Assembly: GCF_001624695.1 (NCBI RefSeq)
Contig: NZ_JSEP01000001.1
Span: 1,286-65,285, forward strand
DNA length: 64,000 nt
Origin: Labrenzia sp. OB1
GTDB lineage: Bacteria > Pseudomonadota > Alphaproteobacteria > Rhizobiales > Stappiaceae
Direction: 5' to 3'
The position numbers and the translations under genes are program-made. This document shows, piece by piece, positions 17,629 to 26,221 of this stretch. Numbering within the stretch: the first letter of the stretch is position 1; each line of letters starts with the position of its first letter. Under the pieces are notes generated by a model. The model was not told the origin of the DNA. It searched no databases and worked only from the letters and a program-made list of their open reading frames with translations.

Positions 17629-18429
17629 TTAGTCGGCAAGCTTTTTCCAGCGCTGCGCCAGTTCGGGCCAGTGCGCGCGCCCGCCGGACCGCATTGTCTC
17701 GGCGGTTCCGGGCGGCACGTGATCGGCGATGCCGGTGGCATAAGCCGGAAGGGCCTTCCAGGTATCGAGCCAGGGACCGACGCGGGCGAATTCCTCTTCC
17801 CAGAGACCGCTGAACCCCAACCTCTCCAGACGGTCGACATAGGCGACAAGTGCAACATCGGCGATGCCGACCCGGTTGCCACCGAGCCATTGGCCTTCTT
17901 GAAGCTCGCCCTGCATGTCGACGAACAGACGCCGCAGATGCACCAGGGCCTGGCCGACATAGGCGGAGGCGATCCCGTTCAGGATCAGGTCCTTGCGCTT
18001 CAGCCCCATGATCGGGTCCGGGAACCGGGCGGCCAGGGCGTCGATCTCCTCCCGGGTCTTTTCGGCAAGGATCTTCTTGCGCATCGCAGTGGAGAAACTG
18101 AGGGTGTTGATCGCCGCATGAATGGACAGGCAGCGCAGCAGCCAGTTCTCCGCGCGCACCCTTCCCGCCGGGTCGGCGGGCATCAGCTGCGAACTGAAAT
18201 GCTCCCGGTCGAGATAGGCGAGGATGAGGCTCGATTCGATAACCACGAGATCGCCGTCGATCAGCGTCGGAACCACCGCGTCCGGGTTCAGTTTCAGGTA
18301 GTCGGGCTCGAACTGGTCGCCCGCCTGAAGGTTCAGCATGCGGCTCTCGTAACGAAGCTCCATGAGCGCAAGGCCCACCCGGACCTTCTGGGAACAGACG
18401 CTGGTCGGTGCGTGGTAAAGCGTGAGCAT
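17629..18429 (-). CDS. Glutathione S-transferase family protein
   Basis: A 266-residue two-domain GST. The N-terminal thioredoxin-like domain has the motif APTSVCSQKVR at the catalytic position and the glutathione-binding stretch VVPTLIDGDLVVIESSLIL with the conserved cis-Pro and Glu-Ser. The all-helical C-terminal domain contains the N-capping/hydrophobic staple region GNRVGIADVALVAYVDRL. Family roles include glutathione conjugation, dehalogenation, isomerisation and ether cleavage; the reaction here is unknown. It follows the BKACE gene by 10 bases, so it probably acts in the same pathway or detoxifies an intermediate. Confidence 0.85.
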   Translation of the reverse strand: MLTLYHAPTSVCSQKVRVGLALMELRYESRMLNLQAGDQFEPDYLKLNPDAVVPTLIDGDLVVIESSLILAYLDREHFSSQLMPADPAGRVRAENWLLRCLSIHAAINTLSFSTAMRKKILAEKTREEIDALAARFPDPIMGLKRKDLILNGIASAYVGQALVHLRRLFVDMQGELQEGQWLGGNRVGIADVALVAYVDRLERLGFSGLWEEEFARVGPWLDTWKALPAYATGIADHVPPGTAETMRSGGRAHWPELAQRWKKLAD

Positions 18430-18439
18430 GGTCGGCCTT

Positions 18440-19375
18440 TCAGAAATTTACCTTGTCGCCACCCTTGAGGCCGAGCATTTCGCGCGCCTCGTCGGGTGTT
18501 GCCACTTCGCTGCCGAGTTCCTCGACGATCCGGTGAATCTTGGCGACCTGCTGGGCGTTGGAATCGGCAAGCGTGCCGCGGCTGATGAGCAGACTGTCTT
18601 CCAGACCGACACGAACATGCCCGCCCATCTGGCTGGCCGTGGTGGCCATCGGGATCTGCGCGATGCCCGCAGCCAGGACCGACCAGCGATAGTCGTCGCC
18701 GAACAGCTTGTCGGCGGTCTTCTTCATGAAAACCAGATTGTCGATATCCGCGCCGATGCCGCCGAGAATGCCCATGACGAACTGGATGAAGATCGGCGCC
18801 TTGAAGAGCCCGGAATCCATGCAGAACTTCAGGTTGTAGAGGTGGCCGACATCGTAGCATTCGTGCTCGAACTTGATCTCGTGCGGGGCCAGAGTCTCGG
18901 CGGCCTCGCGAATGTCCCGGAAGGTGTTGCGGAAGATATTGCCATCGGAGTTGGCGACATAGTCGCGCTCCCAGTCGAACTTCCAGCTGTCATACCGGTC
19001 GGCGAGCGGATGGAACGAGAAATTCATGCTGCCCATGTTCATCGAGCACATTTCGGCGCTGAAGGTAGCCGCGGGCCTGATCCGGTCCTGTATGGACAGC
19101 GTGAGCGAACCGCCGGTCGAGATGTTGACGACCGCATCGCTCGCCTGCTTGATGCGCGGCAGGAACGGCGCGAAATCGGCAGGGTCGACGGAGGGGGCGC
19201 CGGTCTCGTTGTTGCGCGCATGCAGGTGCAGGATGGATGCGCCCGCTTCCGCGGCATCAATGGCCTGCCTGGCGATGTCGTCGTAGGTGTAGGGCAGCGC
19301 ATCGGACATGGTCGGGGTATGGATTGCCCCGGTGACCGCGCAGGTGATGATGGTCTTGTTGCGTTTGCGAGCCAA
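18440..19375 (-). CDS. Beta-keto acid cleavage enzyme (BKACE, DUF849)
   Basis: BKACE enzymes condense a beta-keto acid with acetyl-CoA and split it to acetoacetate and a new acyl-CoA, using a zinc ion. The 311-residue protein shows the zinc motif HLHAR early in the barrel, the N-terminal CAVTGAIHTP strand, the ISTGGS acetate-handling loop, and RVGLEDSL with the conserved Glu. The best start is a TTG at 19375, which has GGGAGG five bases upstream; no ATG fits. It lies after LivM and before GST. With the upstream dehydrogenases it suggests a hydroxy-acid to keto-acid to CoA-ester route. The side-chain specificity is not readable. Confidence 0.88.
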   Translation of the reverse strand: MARKRNKTIITCAVTGAIHTPTMSDALPYTYDDIARQAIDAAEAGASILHLHARNNETGAPSVDPADFAPFLPRIKQASDAVVNISTGGSLTLSIQDRIRPAATFSAEMCSMNMGSMNFSFHPLADRYDSWKFDWERDYVANSDGNIFRNTFRDIREAAETLAPHEIKFEHECYDVGHLYNLKFCMDSGLFKAPIFIQFVMGILGGIGADIDNLVFMKKTADKLFGDDYRWSVLAAGIAQIPMATTASQMGGHVRVGLEDSLLISRGTLADSNAQQVAKIHRIVEELGSEVATPDEAREMLGLKGGDKVNF

Positions 19376-19389
19376 TGCCGCCTCCCTTT

Positions 19390-20409
19390 TCAAGTCTTGT
19401 TTTTCACCACGCGCCGCGACAGCGGGAACAGTTCCAGGCCGGTGCGCTCCTTGAGCATTCCCCAGAGCCCTTTCGGGGCCTTGAGCATCACCACAATCGC
19501 CACGGCACCGAGGATCAGCAGATAGGTGGAGCCGAGATCGGCCAGGGTTTCACGAAGCAGAAAGAATACGATCACGCCGAGGATCGGCCCCTCCAGGGTG
19601 CCGATGCCGCCGATCACGACGATGAAGATCACAAAGGCCGTCCAGTCATTGACGTTGAAGGCGGCATCCGGCGAGATCCGCAGCTTTTGCAGGAAAATCA
19701 GCGCGCCGGTCATCGCCGTCAGGCCGGCCGTGATGAGATAGACGGCAAACTTGTGCCACCAGATATCGATACCGAAGCTCTGCGAGGCCAGTTCACTGTC
19801 GCGGATGGCGGTCAGGGCCAGTCCTTTGCGCGAGCGCAAGAGCGCATAGATCACCACCAGCACCAGAACGGCCATGCCCAGCGCCATCCAGTATGTGGTC
19901 GCCTCGCGCATCGACCGGTTGGAGGCGATCGATCTCACCAGGGCGACCGGCAAACTGGTTCCCGACCCGCCGCCAAGCGCGGATATCTGGGCAAAGGACA
20001 GGCGGAAAACCTCGGCAATCACCCATGTGCCTATCGCGAAATAGGCGCCGCGCAGACGGAAGATCAGCAGGGCGACAGGAACAGCCACCAGCGCGCCCAG
20101 AATTCCGGCCAGCGGAATGGCTGCGAGCGGTGAGACGCCGGCAAACATCGCCAGGGCAAACAGCATGTAACCGCCGAAACCGACAAACGCCTGCTGGCCG
20201 ACCGAGACCAGCCCCGCATAACCGGCGAGCAGGTTCCACAGGCACGCCAGGGACAGATAGAGAAACACCTCGCTGAGAAGCCGCATGTCGGCACGTCCGG
20301 CCCACAGCGGCGCCGCGGCCAGAACCACCAGCACCAGCAGCCCGAGAGCCGCTGCGATCAGGCTGGCCTTCGAGGATCGTGAAATCGAATATGTGTGTTC
20401 GGTTGTCAT
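19390..20409 (-). CDS. livM: Branched-chain-type ABC transporter permease (LivM)
   Basis: A 339-residue inner-membrane permease of the HAAT/branched-chain amino acid family, with about nine hydrophobic segments and the LivM motifs SVGQQAFVGFGGY and the cytoplasmic coupling region RSRKGLALTAIRDSELASQSFGID. It pairs with LivH, whose stop overlaps this start (TGATG). With the LivF/LivG ATPases and the Tat-exported receptor it forms a complete importer. Linkage to BKACE and dehydrogenases suggests an organic acid or amide rather than an amino acid. Confidence 0.9.
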   Translation of the reverse strand: MTTEHTYSISRSSKASLIAAALGLLVLVVLAAAPLWAGRADMRLLSEVFLYLSLACLWNLLAGYAGLVSVGQQAFVGFGGYMLFALAMFAGVSPLAAIPLAGILGALVAVPVALLIFRLRGAYFAIGTWVIAEVFRLSFAQISALGGGSGTSLPVALVRSIASNRSMREATTYWMALGMAVLVLVVIYALLRSRKGLALTAIRDSELASQSFGIDIWWHKFAVYLITAGLTAMTGALIFLQKLRISPDAAFNVNDWTAFVIFIVVIGGIGTLEGPILGVIVFFLLRETLADLGSTYLLILGAVAIVVMLKAPKGLWGMLKERTGLELFPLSRRVVKNKT

Positions 20410-21272
20410 CAGTCGATCCTGGGAAACAGGCCACGCGGGCGGACAGCGAGCACGAAGAGGAAAGCGAGGTGGCCGGCAAGCAGCTGCCACCCCGGATTGA
20501 TCTGGGCACCGATATTCTGGCTGACACCCAGAATGATGCCGCCAACCAGCGTGCCCCACAGATTGCCGAGACCGCCGATGATCACCGCCTCGAAGCCGAA
20601 GATCAGGCGGCCGGGTCCGATGGAGGGGTCGAAACTCGTGCGGATGCCGAGAAACACGCCGGCGATGCCGACCACCGCCAGGGACAACGCCATGGCCATC
20701 CCGAAGACATGGGCCTTGTTCAGGCCCATGAGCTGGGCGATGTCCTGATTGTCGGACACCGCACGGAAGGCCCGACCGAGGGAAGAGCGATAGAAGATCC
20801 ATTGCAGACCGGCGATGACGGCCACCGCCACGACAAACATCAGGATCGGCAGGACCCCGACATTGAGATCGCCGGGCAATGACAGGCTGGCCGTTTCAAG
20901 AGAGCCGGCACTCATTTTCTGCGGATCGGCGCTGTAGATTTCCAGAAGGCCGTTCTGGATGATTACCGATAGCCCGAAGGTCACCATGAGCGGCGGCAGG
21001 ATGTCTTCGCCGAGAGTGCGATTAAGGATGCCACGCTGAAGCACATAGCCGATGGCCGCCATCACCGGGACGACCAGCGCCAGCGCCACAAGGGGCGACA
21101 GGCCAAGCGTGGAGGTGATCGTCAGTCCGAGAAACGCGGCAAGCACGATAAAGTCGCCATGGGCGATGTTGACCAGCCGCATCACACCGAAAATCAGCGA
21201 CAGGCCGGCCGCGAACAGCGCGTATAACCCGCCGAGCAGAATTCCCTGAACAATGGCGTTGACCCAATCCAT
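20409..21272 (-). CDS. livH: Branched-chain-type ABC transporter permease (LivH)
   Basis: A 287-residue permease with about eight membrane segments. It has the N-terminal LivH signature GLSLIFGVMRLVNIAHGDF and the coupling helix SSLGRAFRAVSDNQDIAQLMGL. It is one base from the LivF stop and overlaps the LivM start, so the order LivG-LivF-LivH-LivM is translationally coupled. Confidence 0.9.
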   Translation of the reverse strand: MDWVNAIVQGILLGGLYALFAAGLSLIFGVMRLVNIAHGDFIVLAAFLGLTITSTLGLSPLVALALVVPVMAAIGYVLQRGILNRTLGEDILPPLMVTFGLSVIIQNGLLEIYSADPQKMSAGSLETASLSLPGDLNVGVLPILMFVVAVAVIAGLQWIFYRSSLGRAFRAVSDNQDIAQLMGLNKAHVFGMAMALSLAVVGIAGVFLGIRTSFDPSIGPGRLIFGFEAVIIGGLGNLWGTLVGGIILGVSQNIGAQINPGWQLLAGHLAFLFVLAVRPRGLFPRID

Positions 21273-21273
21273 C

Positions 21274-21978
21274 TCAAACTCCGAAATAGGCGGCGCTGAT
21301 GGCGTCGCGGGTCAGGTCCTGCGGCCGTCCCTCGAGCGAGACCCGGCCTTCCTGCAGGCAATAGACCCGGCTCGACACACTCACCGCCTTGACGATGTCC
21401 TGTTCCACGATGATCGCGCTCATGCCCTCGCCGATGATGGTCGGCAGCGCTTCGTAGATGGACTTGATGATGATGGGAGCGAGGCCGAGACTGATCTCGT
21501 CGAACAACAGGATGTCCGGATTGGACATGAGCGCCCGTCCGATCGACACCATTTGCTGCTGCCCGCCGGAAAGAGAGGTCGCCGGGACGTTCCGGCGCTC
21601 CTTGAGGACCGGAAACAGCTCATAGACCTTGCCGAGAGACCAGGCGCCCTTGCGCCCCACTTGTCCGCCGATGATCAGGTTTTCCTCCACGGACAGGGAC
21701 TGAAACAGCTGGCGGCCTTCCGGCACCATCGCGATCCCCAGACGGGCGATCTGATCCGCCCTCAGGGCGCCGATAGCCTGACCTTTCCAGGTCACCATCT
21801 GCGGCTTGTTGACGAGAAGGCCCGTGATCGACCGCATCAAGGTGGTCTTGCCGGCCCCGTTGGCGCCGATGATGGCGATGACATCTTCGGGATAGACGTC
21901 GATCGACACCCCGAAAAGCGCCTGGAAATCTCCGTAGCAGGCTTCGAGAGACCGGGTGGAGAGGACTGCATCAGCCAT
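21274..21978 (-). CDS. livF: Branched-chain-type ABC transporter ATPase (LivF)
   Basis: A 234-residue ATPase with Walker A GANGAGKTT, signature LSGGQQQMVSIGRAL and Walker B LLFDEISLGL (Ile in place of the usual Pro after Asp-Glu). The start (ATG 21978) lies inside the last codons of livG, giving an 8-base overlap; a TTG two codons earlier is an alternative. It energises the LivHM pore with LivG. Confidence 0.9.
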   Translation of the reverse strand: MADAVLSTRSLEACYGDFQALFGVSIDVYPEDVIAIIGANGAGKTTLMRSITGLLVNKPQMVTWKGQAIGALRADQIARLGIAMVPEGRQLFQSLSVEENLIIGGQVGRKGAWSLGKVYELFPVLKERRNVPATSLSGGQQQMVSIGRALMSNPDILLFDEISLGLAPIIIKSIYEALPTIIGEGMSAIIVEQDIVKAVSVSSRVYCLQEGRVSLEGRPQDLTRDAISAAYFGV

Positions 21979-22699
21979 CGGCAATCACTCCCATGTAGAT
22001 TTCCTCGACCGCCTGGCTGGACATGGTCTCCTTCGGATCGCCATCGGCGATCTTCTTGCCGAAATCGATGACGATCAGCCGGTCGACGACAGACAGCAGC
22101 GCATGGACGATGTGTTCGATCCAGATGAGCGACAATCCGGTCCCGCGGATGGTGTTGATGGTCGAGACCAGGTCATGACATTCCTTTTCCGTCAGCCCCC
22201 CGGCGATTTCATCGAGGAGAAGCACCTGGGGCCGCGCACAAAGGGCTCGGGCCAGCTCCAGCCGCTTGCGCCCCAGCAGGGTCAGGCTGCCGGCCGGTTC
22301 ATTGGCCTTGTCGATGAGGCCGGTCAGCTCGAGCACCTCAAGGCAATGGGCGTTGGCGGACGCGAGCGTGTTCCGGGTACCATGGGTGTCCGCCATCAGG
22401 GTGTTTTCAAACACCGTCATCGCCGAAAACGGCTGCGGGATCTGAAATGACCTGGCAATGCCTGCTCGGCAGCGCCGGGCGGCACTCTGGCGGGTGACAT
22501 CGCGCTCTTTCAGCAGGATCTGCCCCCGGTCGGCGGGAATGGTGCCGGTGATCAGGTTGAACATGGATGTCTTGCCCGCACCGTTCGGCCCGATCACGCC
22601 GAGAGCCTCGCCATGGCCGAGTTGAAAGCTCAGCTCATCGGCAACGGTGATCGCGCCATAGGACTTGGAAACGCCCTTGAGTTCCAGAACTGCAGTCAT
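21971..22699 (-). CDS. livG: Branched-chain-type ABC transporter ATPase (LivG)
   Basis: A 242-residue ATPase with Walker [10 protein letters not shown], Walker [12 protein letters not shown] and a C-terminal extension typical of LivG. The signature region reads [15 protein letters not shown], departing from the usual LSYGxQR form; this is tolerated in some LivG proteins but is notable. It follows the receptor gene after a hairpin-containing gap. Confidence 0.9.
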   Translation of the reverse strand: MTAVLELKGVSKSYGAITVADELSFQLGHGEALGVIGPNGAGKTSMFNLITGTIPADRGQILLKERDVTRQSAARRCRAGIARSFQIPQPFSAMTVFENTLMADTHGTRNTLASANAHCLEVLELTGLIDKANEPAGSLTLLGRKRLELARALCARPQVLLLDEIAGGLTEKECHDLVSTINTIRGTGLSLIWIEHIVHALLSVVDRLIVIDFGKKIADGDPKETMSSQAVEEIYMGVIADG

Positions 22700-22729
22700 T
22701 CAAATCCGCGCCTTGATATGTGACCTGGA

Positions 22730-22754
22730 GACGCACGGCGGCTGGCCGTGCGTC
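22730..22754. promoter_or_regulatory. Stem-loop between ABC receptor gene and livG
   Basis: A perfect 10-bp stem (GACGCACGGC and complement) with a 5-base loop lies between the stop of the receptor gene (22763) and the livG start (22699). There is no U-tract on the transcribed strand. It is probably a 3'-end stabiliser or partial terminator that gives excess receptor transcript. Confidence 0.55.
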
Positions 22755-22762
22755 TTGTCCTG

Positions 22763-24049
22763 TTAGCCGAGGAGCTTCAACGTGCCCGTCGTGGGGATCT
22801 CCGGAGCGCTGTGATTGGATGTAATCACCAGCTCCATGCCGTTGGCCCCCTTCTGCCACTGGCCGGCGACCAGAGGTGTCTTGGAGACATTCTTGACCGG
22901 ACCGAAGTTCCAGTTCACGTGGCCGACGACCGTCGGCAGATCCGTGGCCGCGACCGCTTCCAGGATCGCGTTCGGATCATCCAGATCAGCACTGCGGCGG
23001 ATCACGTCGGTGGTCACCTCGAACAACGCGTGCTTGAAGCCGATCGGCTGGGTCCACGGACGTCCGGAGGCGGCTGTGTAACCGTCGGCCAGCTGCTTTG
23101 CCGACATGCCGGTCAGAGACGAGGAGAACGGATGGTCCGGCGTCCACCAGATTTCCGAGGTCAAGCCGTCGCCGCGGTCTCCCAGGGATTCAATGAACGA
23201 GGGGAACAGCAACGCCTTGCCGAGCGTGGCGACCTTGGGAGCAAAACCCTGTTGCGCCGCCTGCGACCAGAAGGTGGCGAAGTCGGGCGAGATCATGTTG
23301 CCCGTGACGATCTCGCAACCGGCGGCCTTGAAAGCCGAAATCTGCGACGAGAAATCATCGGTGAGCGGCTGATACCGGCCCGGGTCCGTCAGTTCGAAGC
23401 CGCTGCCGATCAGAGCCGGCGGGAAGCCGTGGATCTCATCGCCCCAGGCGTTGCCGTCGGCGTCATTGGGAAACAGACCGCCGACCTTGCGCTCTACGCC
23501 GCTTTCCTCCCACATGCCGAGGAATGCCTTGATGACATCCTCAAGTCCCCAGAAGAAGTGGTAGGTGAAATCGAAGCCGGTCGCCGGATCACCGTTGCGG
23601 CCGAAGAAATAGGGCTGCCATGGACAATCGGTGGTGATGCAGGGAACTTCGTTCAGTTCCGCCTGGTCCGACACCGGATTGGTCGTGTCCGGGGTCGAGG
23701 CGGCGACGATGATGTCCACCTCGTCACCGAGGATCAGCTCCGACGCCACTTCCGCCGCGCGGTTGGGGTTGGACTGGCTGTCCTTGGAGATGATCTCGAC
23801 CTGATAGGTCCTGCCGTTGTTTGCAATTCCACCGGCCAGCGCCTTTCTGACGCCTTCAATGACATAGTCATCAGCCTCGGCGAAACCGGCCAGCGGACCT
23901 GTGCGCGGGCTTACATGACCGATCTTGATGACCGGGTCGGCCGCATAGGCGCGGGTGCGGGTCAGGATGGCGGGTGCCGCCAACCCGACCGAGGCCCCGG
24001 TCAGGAACGTACGGCGATTGATACCTTCTGTCTTCCAAAACTGCGTCAT
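22763..24049 (-). CDS. ABC transporter substrate-binding protein (LivK/peripla_BP_6 type)
   Basis: A 428-residue periplasmic receptor with a twin-arginine signal (NRRTFLTGASVGLAAPAIL). A type-I binding-protein fold follows (DPVIKIGHVSPRTGPLAGFA, then a lobe with DIIVAASTPDTTNPVSDQAE). Several Trp and Phe residues in the ligand region (CPWQPYFFG, EIWWTPDHPF) are unlike strict leucine binders, suggesting an aromatic or bulky ligand; that is inference. It precedes livGFHM. Confidence 0.88.
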   Translation of the reverse strand: MTQFWKTEGINRRTFLTGASVGLAAPAILTRTRAYAADPVIKIGHVSPRTGPLAGFAEADDYVIEGVRKALAGGIANNGRTYQVEIISKDSQSNPNRAAEVASELILGDEVDIIVAASTPDTTNPVSDQAELNEVPCITTDCPWQPYFFGRNGDPATGFDFTYHFFWGLEDVIKAFLGMWEESGVERKVGGLFPNDADGNAWGDEIHGFPPALIGSGFELTDPGRYQPLTDDFSSQISAFKAAGCEIVTGNMISPDFATFWSQAAQQGFAPKVATLGKALLFPSFIESLGDRGDGLTSEIWWTPDHPFSSSLTGMSAKQLADGYTAASGRPWTQPIGFKHALFEVTTDVIRRSADLDDPNAILEAVAATDLPTVVGHVNWNFGPVKNVSKTPLVAGQWQKGANGMELVITSNHSAPEIPTTGTLKLLG

Positions 24050-24085
24050 GGTCTTCCTCCCAGATGCGCTTGGTACGGCAGGCTT

Positions 24086-25015
24086 TCAGTCGGGCAGAAT
24101 CGTCTCCAGCCTCCGCAGATGAGTGGCTACACGCTGGCGGACTTCCTCCATTGCCTCCGGCGTCCAGCTCATGAATCCCTCACCGCTTTTCATGCCGAGC
24201 TTCCCGGCCGTGACCAGATCGCGCAGATAGGGCGAGGGGGTTGGCCGGTTATCCAGGTCGGCCAGAACGTTTTCATGGATATCGAGTGTCAGATCGGTGC
24301 CGACGAGATCGGCGTTCGCCAGCGGCCCGAGCACCGAAAGACGGCGTCCGAAACTGGCATTGACCACCTGATCGACGGCTTCCGCGGAACAGACCCCGCT
24401 CTCGACCAGATAGATGGCTTCCCGCCACATTGCGTGCTGCAGGCGGTTGCCGATGAACCCGGCAACGTCCTTCTCGACACGGACCGGCGTTTTTCCGACG
24501 GACGACAGCATGCCGACCGTCTCTTCGACCGCGGTTTCCGCTGTCCATTCGGTGCGGATGACCTCGACCAGGGGTATCATGTGCGGCGGGTTCCACCAGT
24601 GCGTCCCCAGCGCCCTTGTCTTGTCTTCCAGATCGGACACGATGGTCGTGATCGGAATGACGGACGTGTTGGACGCAAGGATCGCGCCTGACGAAGCGAA
24701 CCGTTCGACTTCCCTGAAGAGGGTGCGTTTCAGGTCGGGCTTTTCCGGCGCGGCCTCGAACACGAAATCCGCACCTGCGACACAGGTGGCGACCTCCGGA
24801 TCCGGCGTAATGCGCACAACGGTCTCGTCTATCTCCCGCGTCTCGGAGCCCATCGCGCCGAGACTTGACGACACCCGTTCGTGCAGGGAGTCCAGACCGG
24901 CAGAGGACGGATCGTAGACCCGCACGCCATGGCCTGCCCGGGCAAAGGTCAGGGCGATGCCGTGCCCCATAAGGCCGGCCCCCAGAACAGCAATGTTGCG
25001 TGACCCTGCCATCAT
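24086..25015 (-). CDS. 3-hydroxyacyl-CoA-dehydrogenase-like NAD-dependent dehydrogenase
   Basis: A 309-residue protein with the two-domain 3-hydroxyacyl-CoA/L-carnitine/L-gulonate dehydrogenase fold. The N-terminal NAD motif is VLGAGLMGHGIAL, the catalytic His lies in THWWNPPHMIPLVEV, the SNTS motif precedes it, and the C-terminal dimerisation domain begins GFIGNRLQHAMWREA. Stand-alone proteins of this size often oxidise free beta-hydroxy acids such as carnitine. In carnitine catabolism such an enzyme feeds a BKACE, and a BKACE is in this operon. The start overlaps the upstream SDR stop (TGATG). Confidence 0.85.
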   Translation of the reverse strand: MMAGSRNIAVLGAGLMGHGIALTFARAGHGVRVYDPSSAGLDSLHERVSSSLGAMGSETREIDETVVRITPDPEVATCVAGADFVFEAAPEKPDLKRTLFREVERFASSGAILASNTSVIPITTIVSDLEDKTRALGTHWWNPPHMIPLVEVIRTEWTAETAVEETVGMLSSVGKTPVRVEKDVAGFIGNRLQHAMWREAIYLVESGVCSAEAVDQVVNASFGRRLSVLGPLANADLVGTDLTLDIHENVLADLDNRPTPSPYLRDLVTAGKLGMKSGEGFMSWTPEAMEEVRQRVATHLRRLETILPD

Positions 25016-25815
25016 CAGCCCGCCGTGTATCCGCCGTCGGCATAAAGGATATGCCCGGTGTAGAAATCGGAGGCGCGCGAGGCGAGGAACAGCAGGGGAC
25101 CGATCAGGTCCTCCGGTTCACCAAGACGCCCCTTCGGCACGCGGGCGAGAAATCCGTCCCGGAAGCCTTTGGCCTTTTCGTTGTCCTCGAACATCCAGGC
25201 CGTCAGCGGTGAGCGGAACACTGTCGGCGCGATGGCATTGACCGTGATATTGTCTTCGCCAAGCTCGCAACCGAGCGCCTTGGTGATGCCGTCGACCGCC
25301 GCCTTGGAGGCGCAATAGGCCGTATATCCTGCCGGGTGCCCCAGCAGTCCGCGCGCGGACGAAACCAGCACGATCTTGCCGCCGTCCGACTGCGTCTTCA
25401 TCTGCCGTGCAGCGGCTCGCGCCAGCAGCCAGGACTGGGTGACGTTGGCATTCATGACATTTTCGAAATCGGCCGGAGTCAGGGTGTCGATCTTGGCGAC
25501 CTTGTTCATGCCGGACGCCACGACCAGCACGTCCAGCGAGCCGAAGCGTTCAACCGCGAGACCGACCAGTTGATCGCATGCCGCTTCGTCGGACGGACGT
25601 ATGCTGAGCGACGCGACTTCGGCGCCGAGAGCCTCGCAATCGGCCACGACCGCCTGCAGAGCCGACTCGTTGCCCGCCGCGAGCACCAGCTTGCAGCCGG
25701 CCCCGGCAAGCGCCCTGGCGGCAACCGCGCCGAATGCGCCGGAAGCGCCGGTGATCAGGGCCACCTTGCCCGACACATCGAAGAGACCGAGGGGATTGGT
25801 CCAGCTGGCCGTCAT
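25015..25815 (-). CDS. SDR-family oxidoreductase
   Basis: A 266-residue classical short-chain dehydrogenase. It has the cofactor motif TGASGAFG, an NNAG-equivalent reading ASGMN, catalytic Ser in VLVSSARG and YxxxK in YTAYCASK. The C-terminal GHILYADGGYTAG is typical. It overlaps both neighbours by a few bases. It presumably performs one alcohol/ketone step in the IclR-controlled pathway. Confidence 0.88.
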   Translation of the reverse strand: MTASWTNPLGLFDVSGKVALITGASGAFGAVAARALAGAGCKLVLAAGNESALQAVVADCEALGAEVASLSIRPSDEAACDQLVGLAVERFGSLDVLVVASGMNKVAKIDTLTPADFENVMNANVTQSWLLARAAARQMKTQSDGGKIVLVSSARGLLGHPAGYTAYCASKAAVDGITKALGCELGEDNITVNAIAPTVFRSPLTAWMFEDNEKAKGFRDGFLARVPKGRLGEPEDLIGPLLFLASRASDFYTGHILYADGGYTAG

Positions 25816-26162
25816 CAGGTTGTCTCCGGCGGGTAGGGTACGACGACCAGCATCTTGCAGACGTGGTTCGATCTGTTCTCGATCCGTCGCACCACTCCGG
25901 GCGGAATGGTGCAACTGTCCATGGCGCGCAGGACTTCGCAGCCACCGTCCCACTCGATGGTCATTTCGCCTTCAAGCACGACATAGACTTTTTCAAAGGG
26001 TGTTGAATCCGGCCCGGCGCCTCCGCCGGGCAGGAACTGGGAGAAGCCGACCCACTGGTTGGTCGGTCCTCCGTCTTCGAAACCCTGCAAGCGGAGCCCG
26101 TGGACACCCCAGTGATTGGGGGCCTCATAGGCCTGAGCGTCTTCGAAACGCTTGATATGCAT
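25815..26162 (-). CDS. Small cupin-domain protein
   Basis: A 115-residue single cupin barrel. Motif 1 is partly conserved (TPFEKVYVVLEGEMTIEW, with Glu but without the usual His pair) and motif 2 is IPPGVVRRIENRS, so metal binding may be weak or absent. Such proteins act as isomerases, sugar- or acid-binding accessories, or dioxygenases. An AGGGGAACGCA site precedes the ATG. It lies between the cyclase and SDR genes. Confidence 0.75.
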   Translation of the reverse strand: MHIKRFEDAQAYEAPNHWGVHGLRLQGFEDGGPTNQWVGFSQFLPGGGAGPDSTPFEKVYVVLEGEMTIEWDGGCEVLRAMDSCTIPPGVVRRIENRSNHVCKMLVVVPYPPETT

Positions 26163-26221
26163 TGCGTTCCCCTCCCGTGGATCGCAAGTTCATTTGAAAC
26201 CGCCGTTCAGGCGGCAGCGGC

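Noticed and set aside
22748..24691. 647-codon plus-strand open frame
   Set aside because: It lies antisense to the ABC receptor and the hydroxyacyl-CoA-dehydrogenase-like gene, both with clear family motifs. Its translation has no domain. GC-rich coding sequence commonly leaves the opposite strand open.
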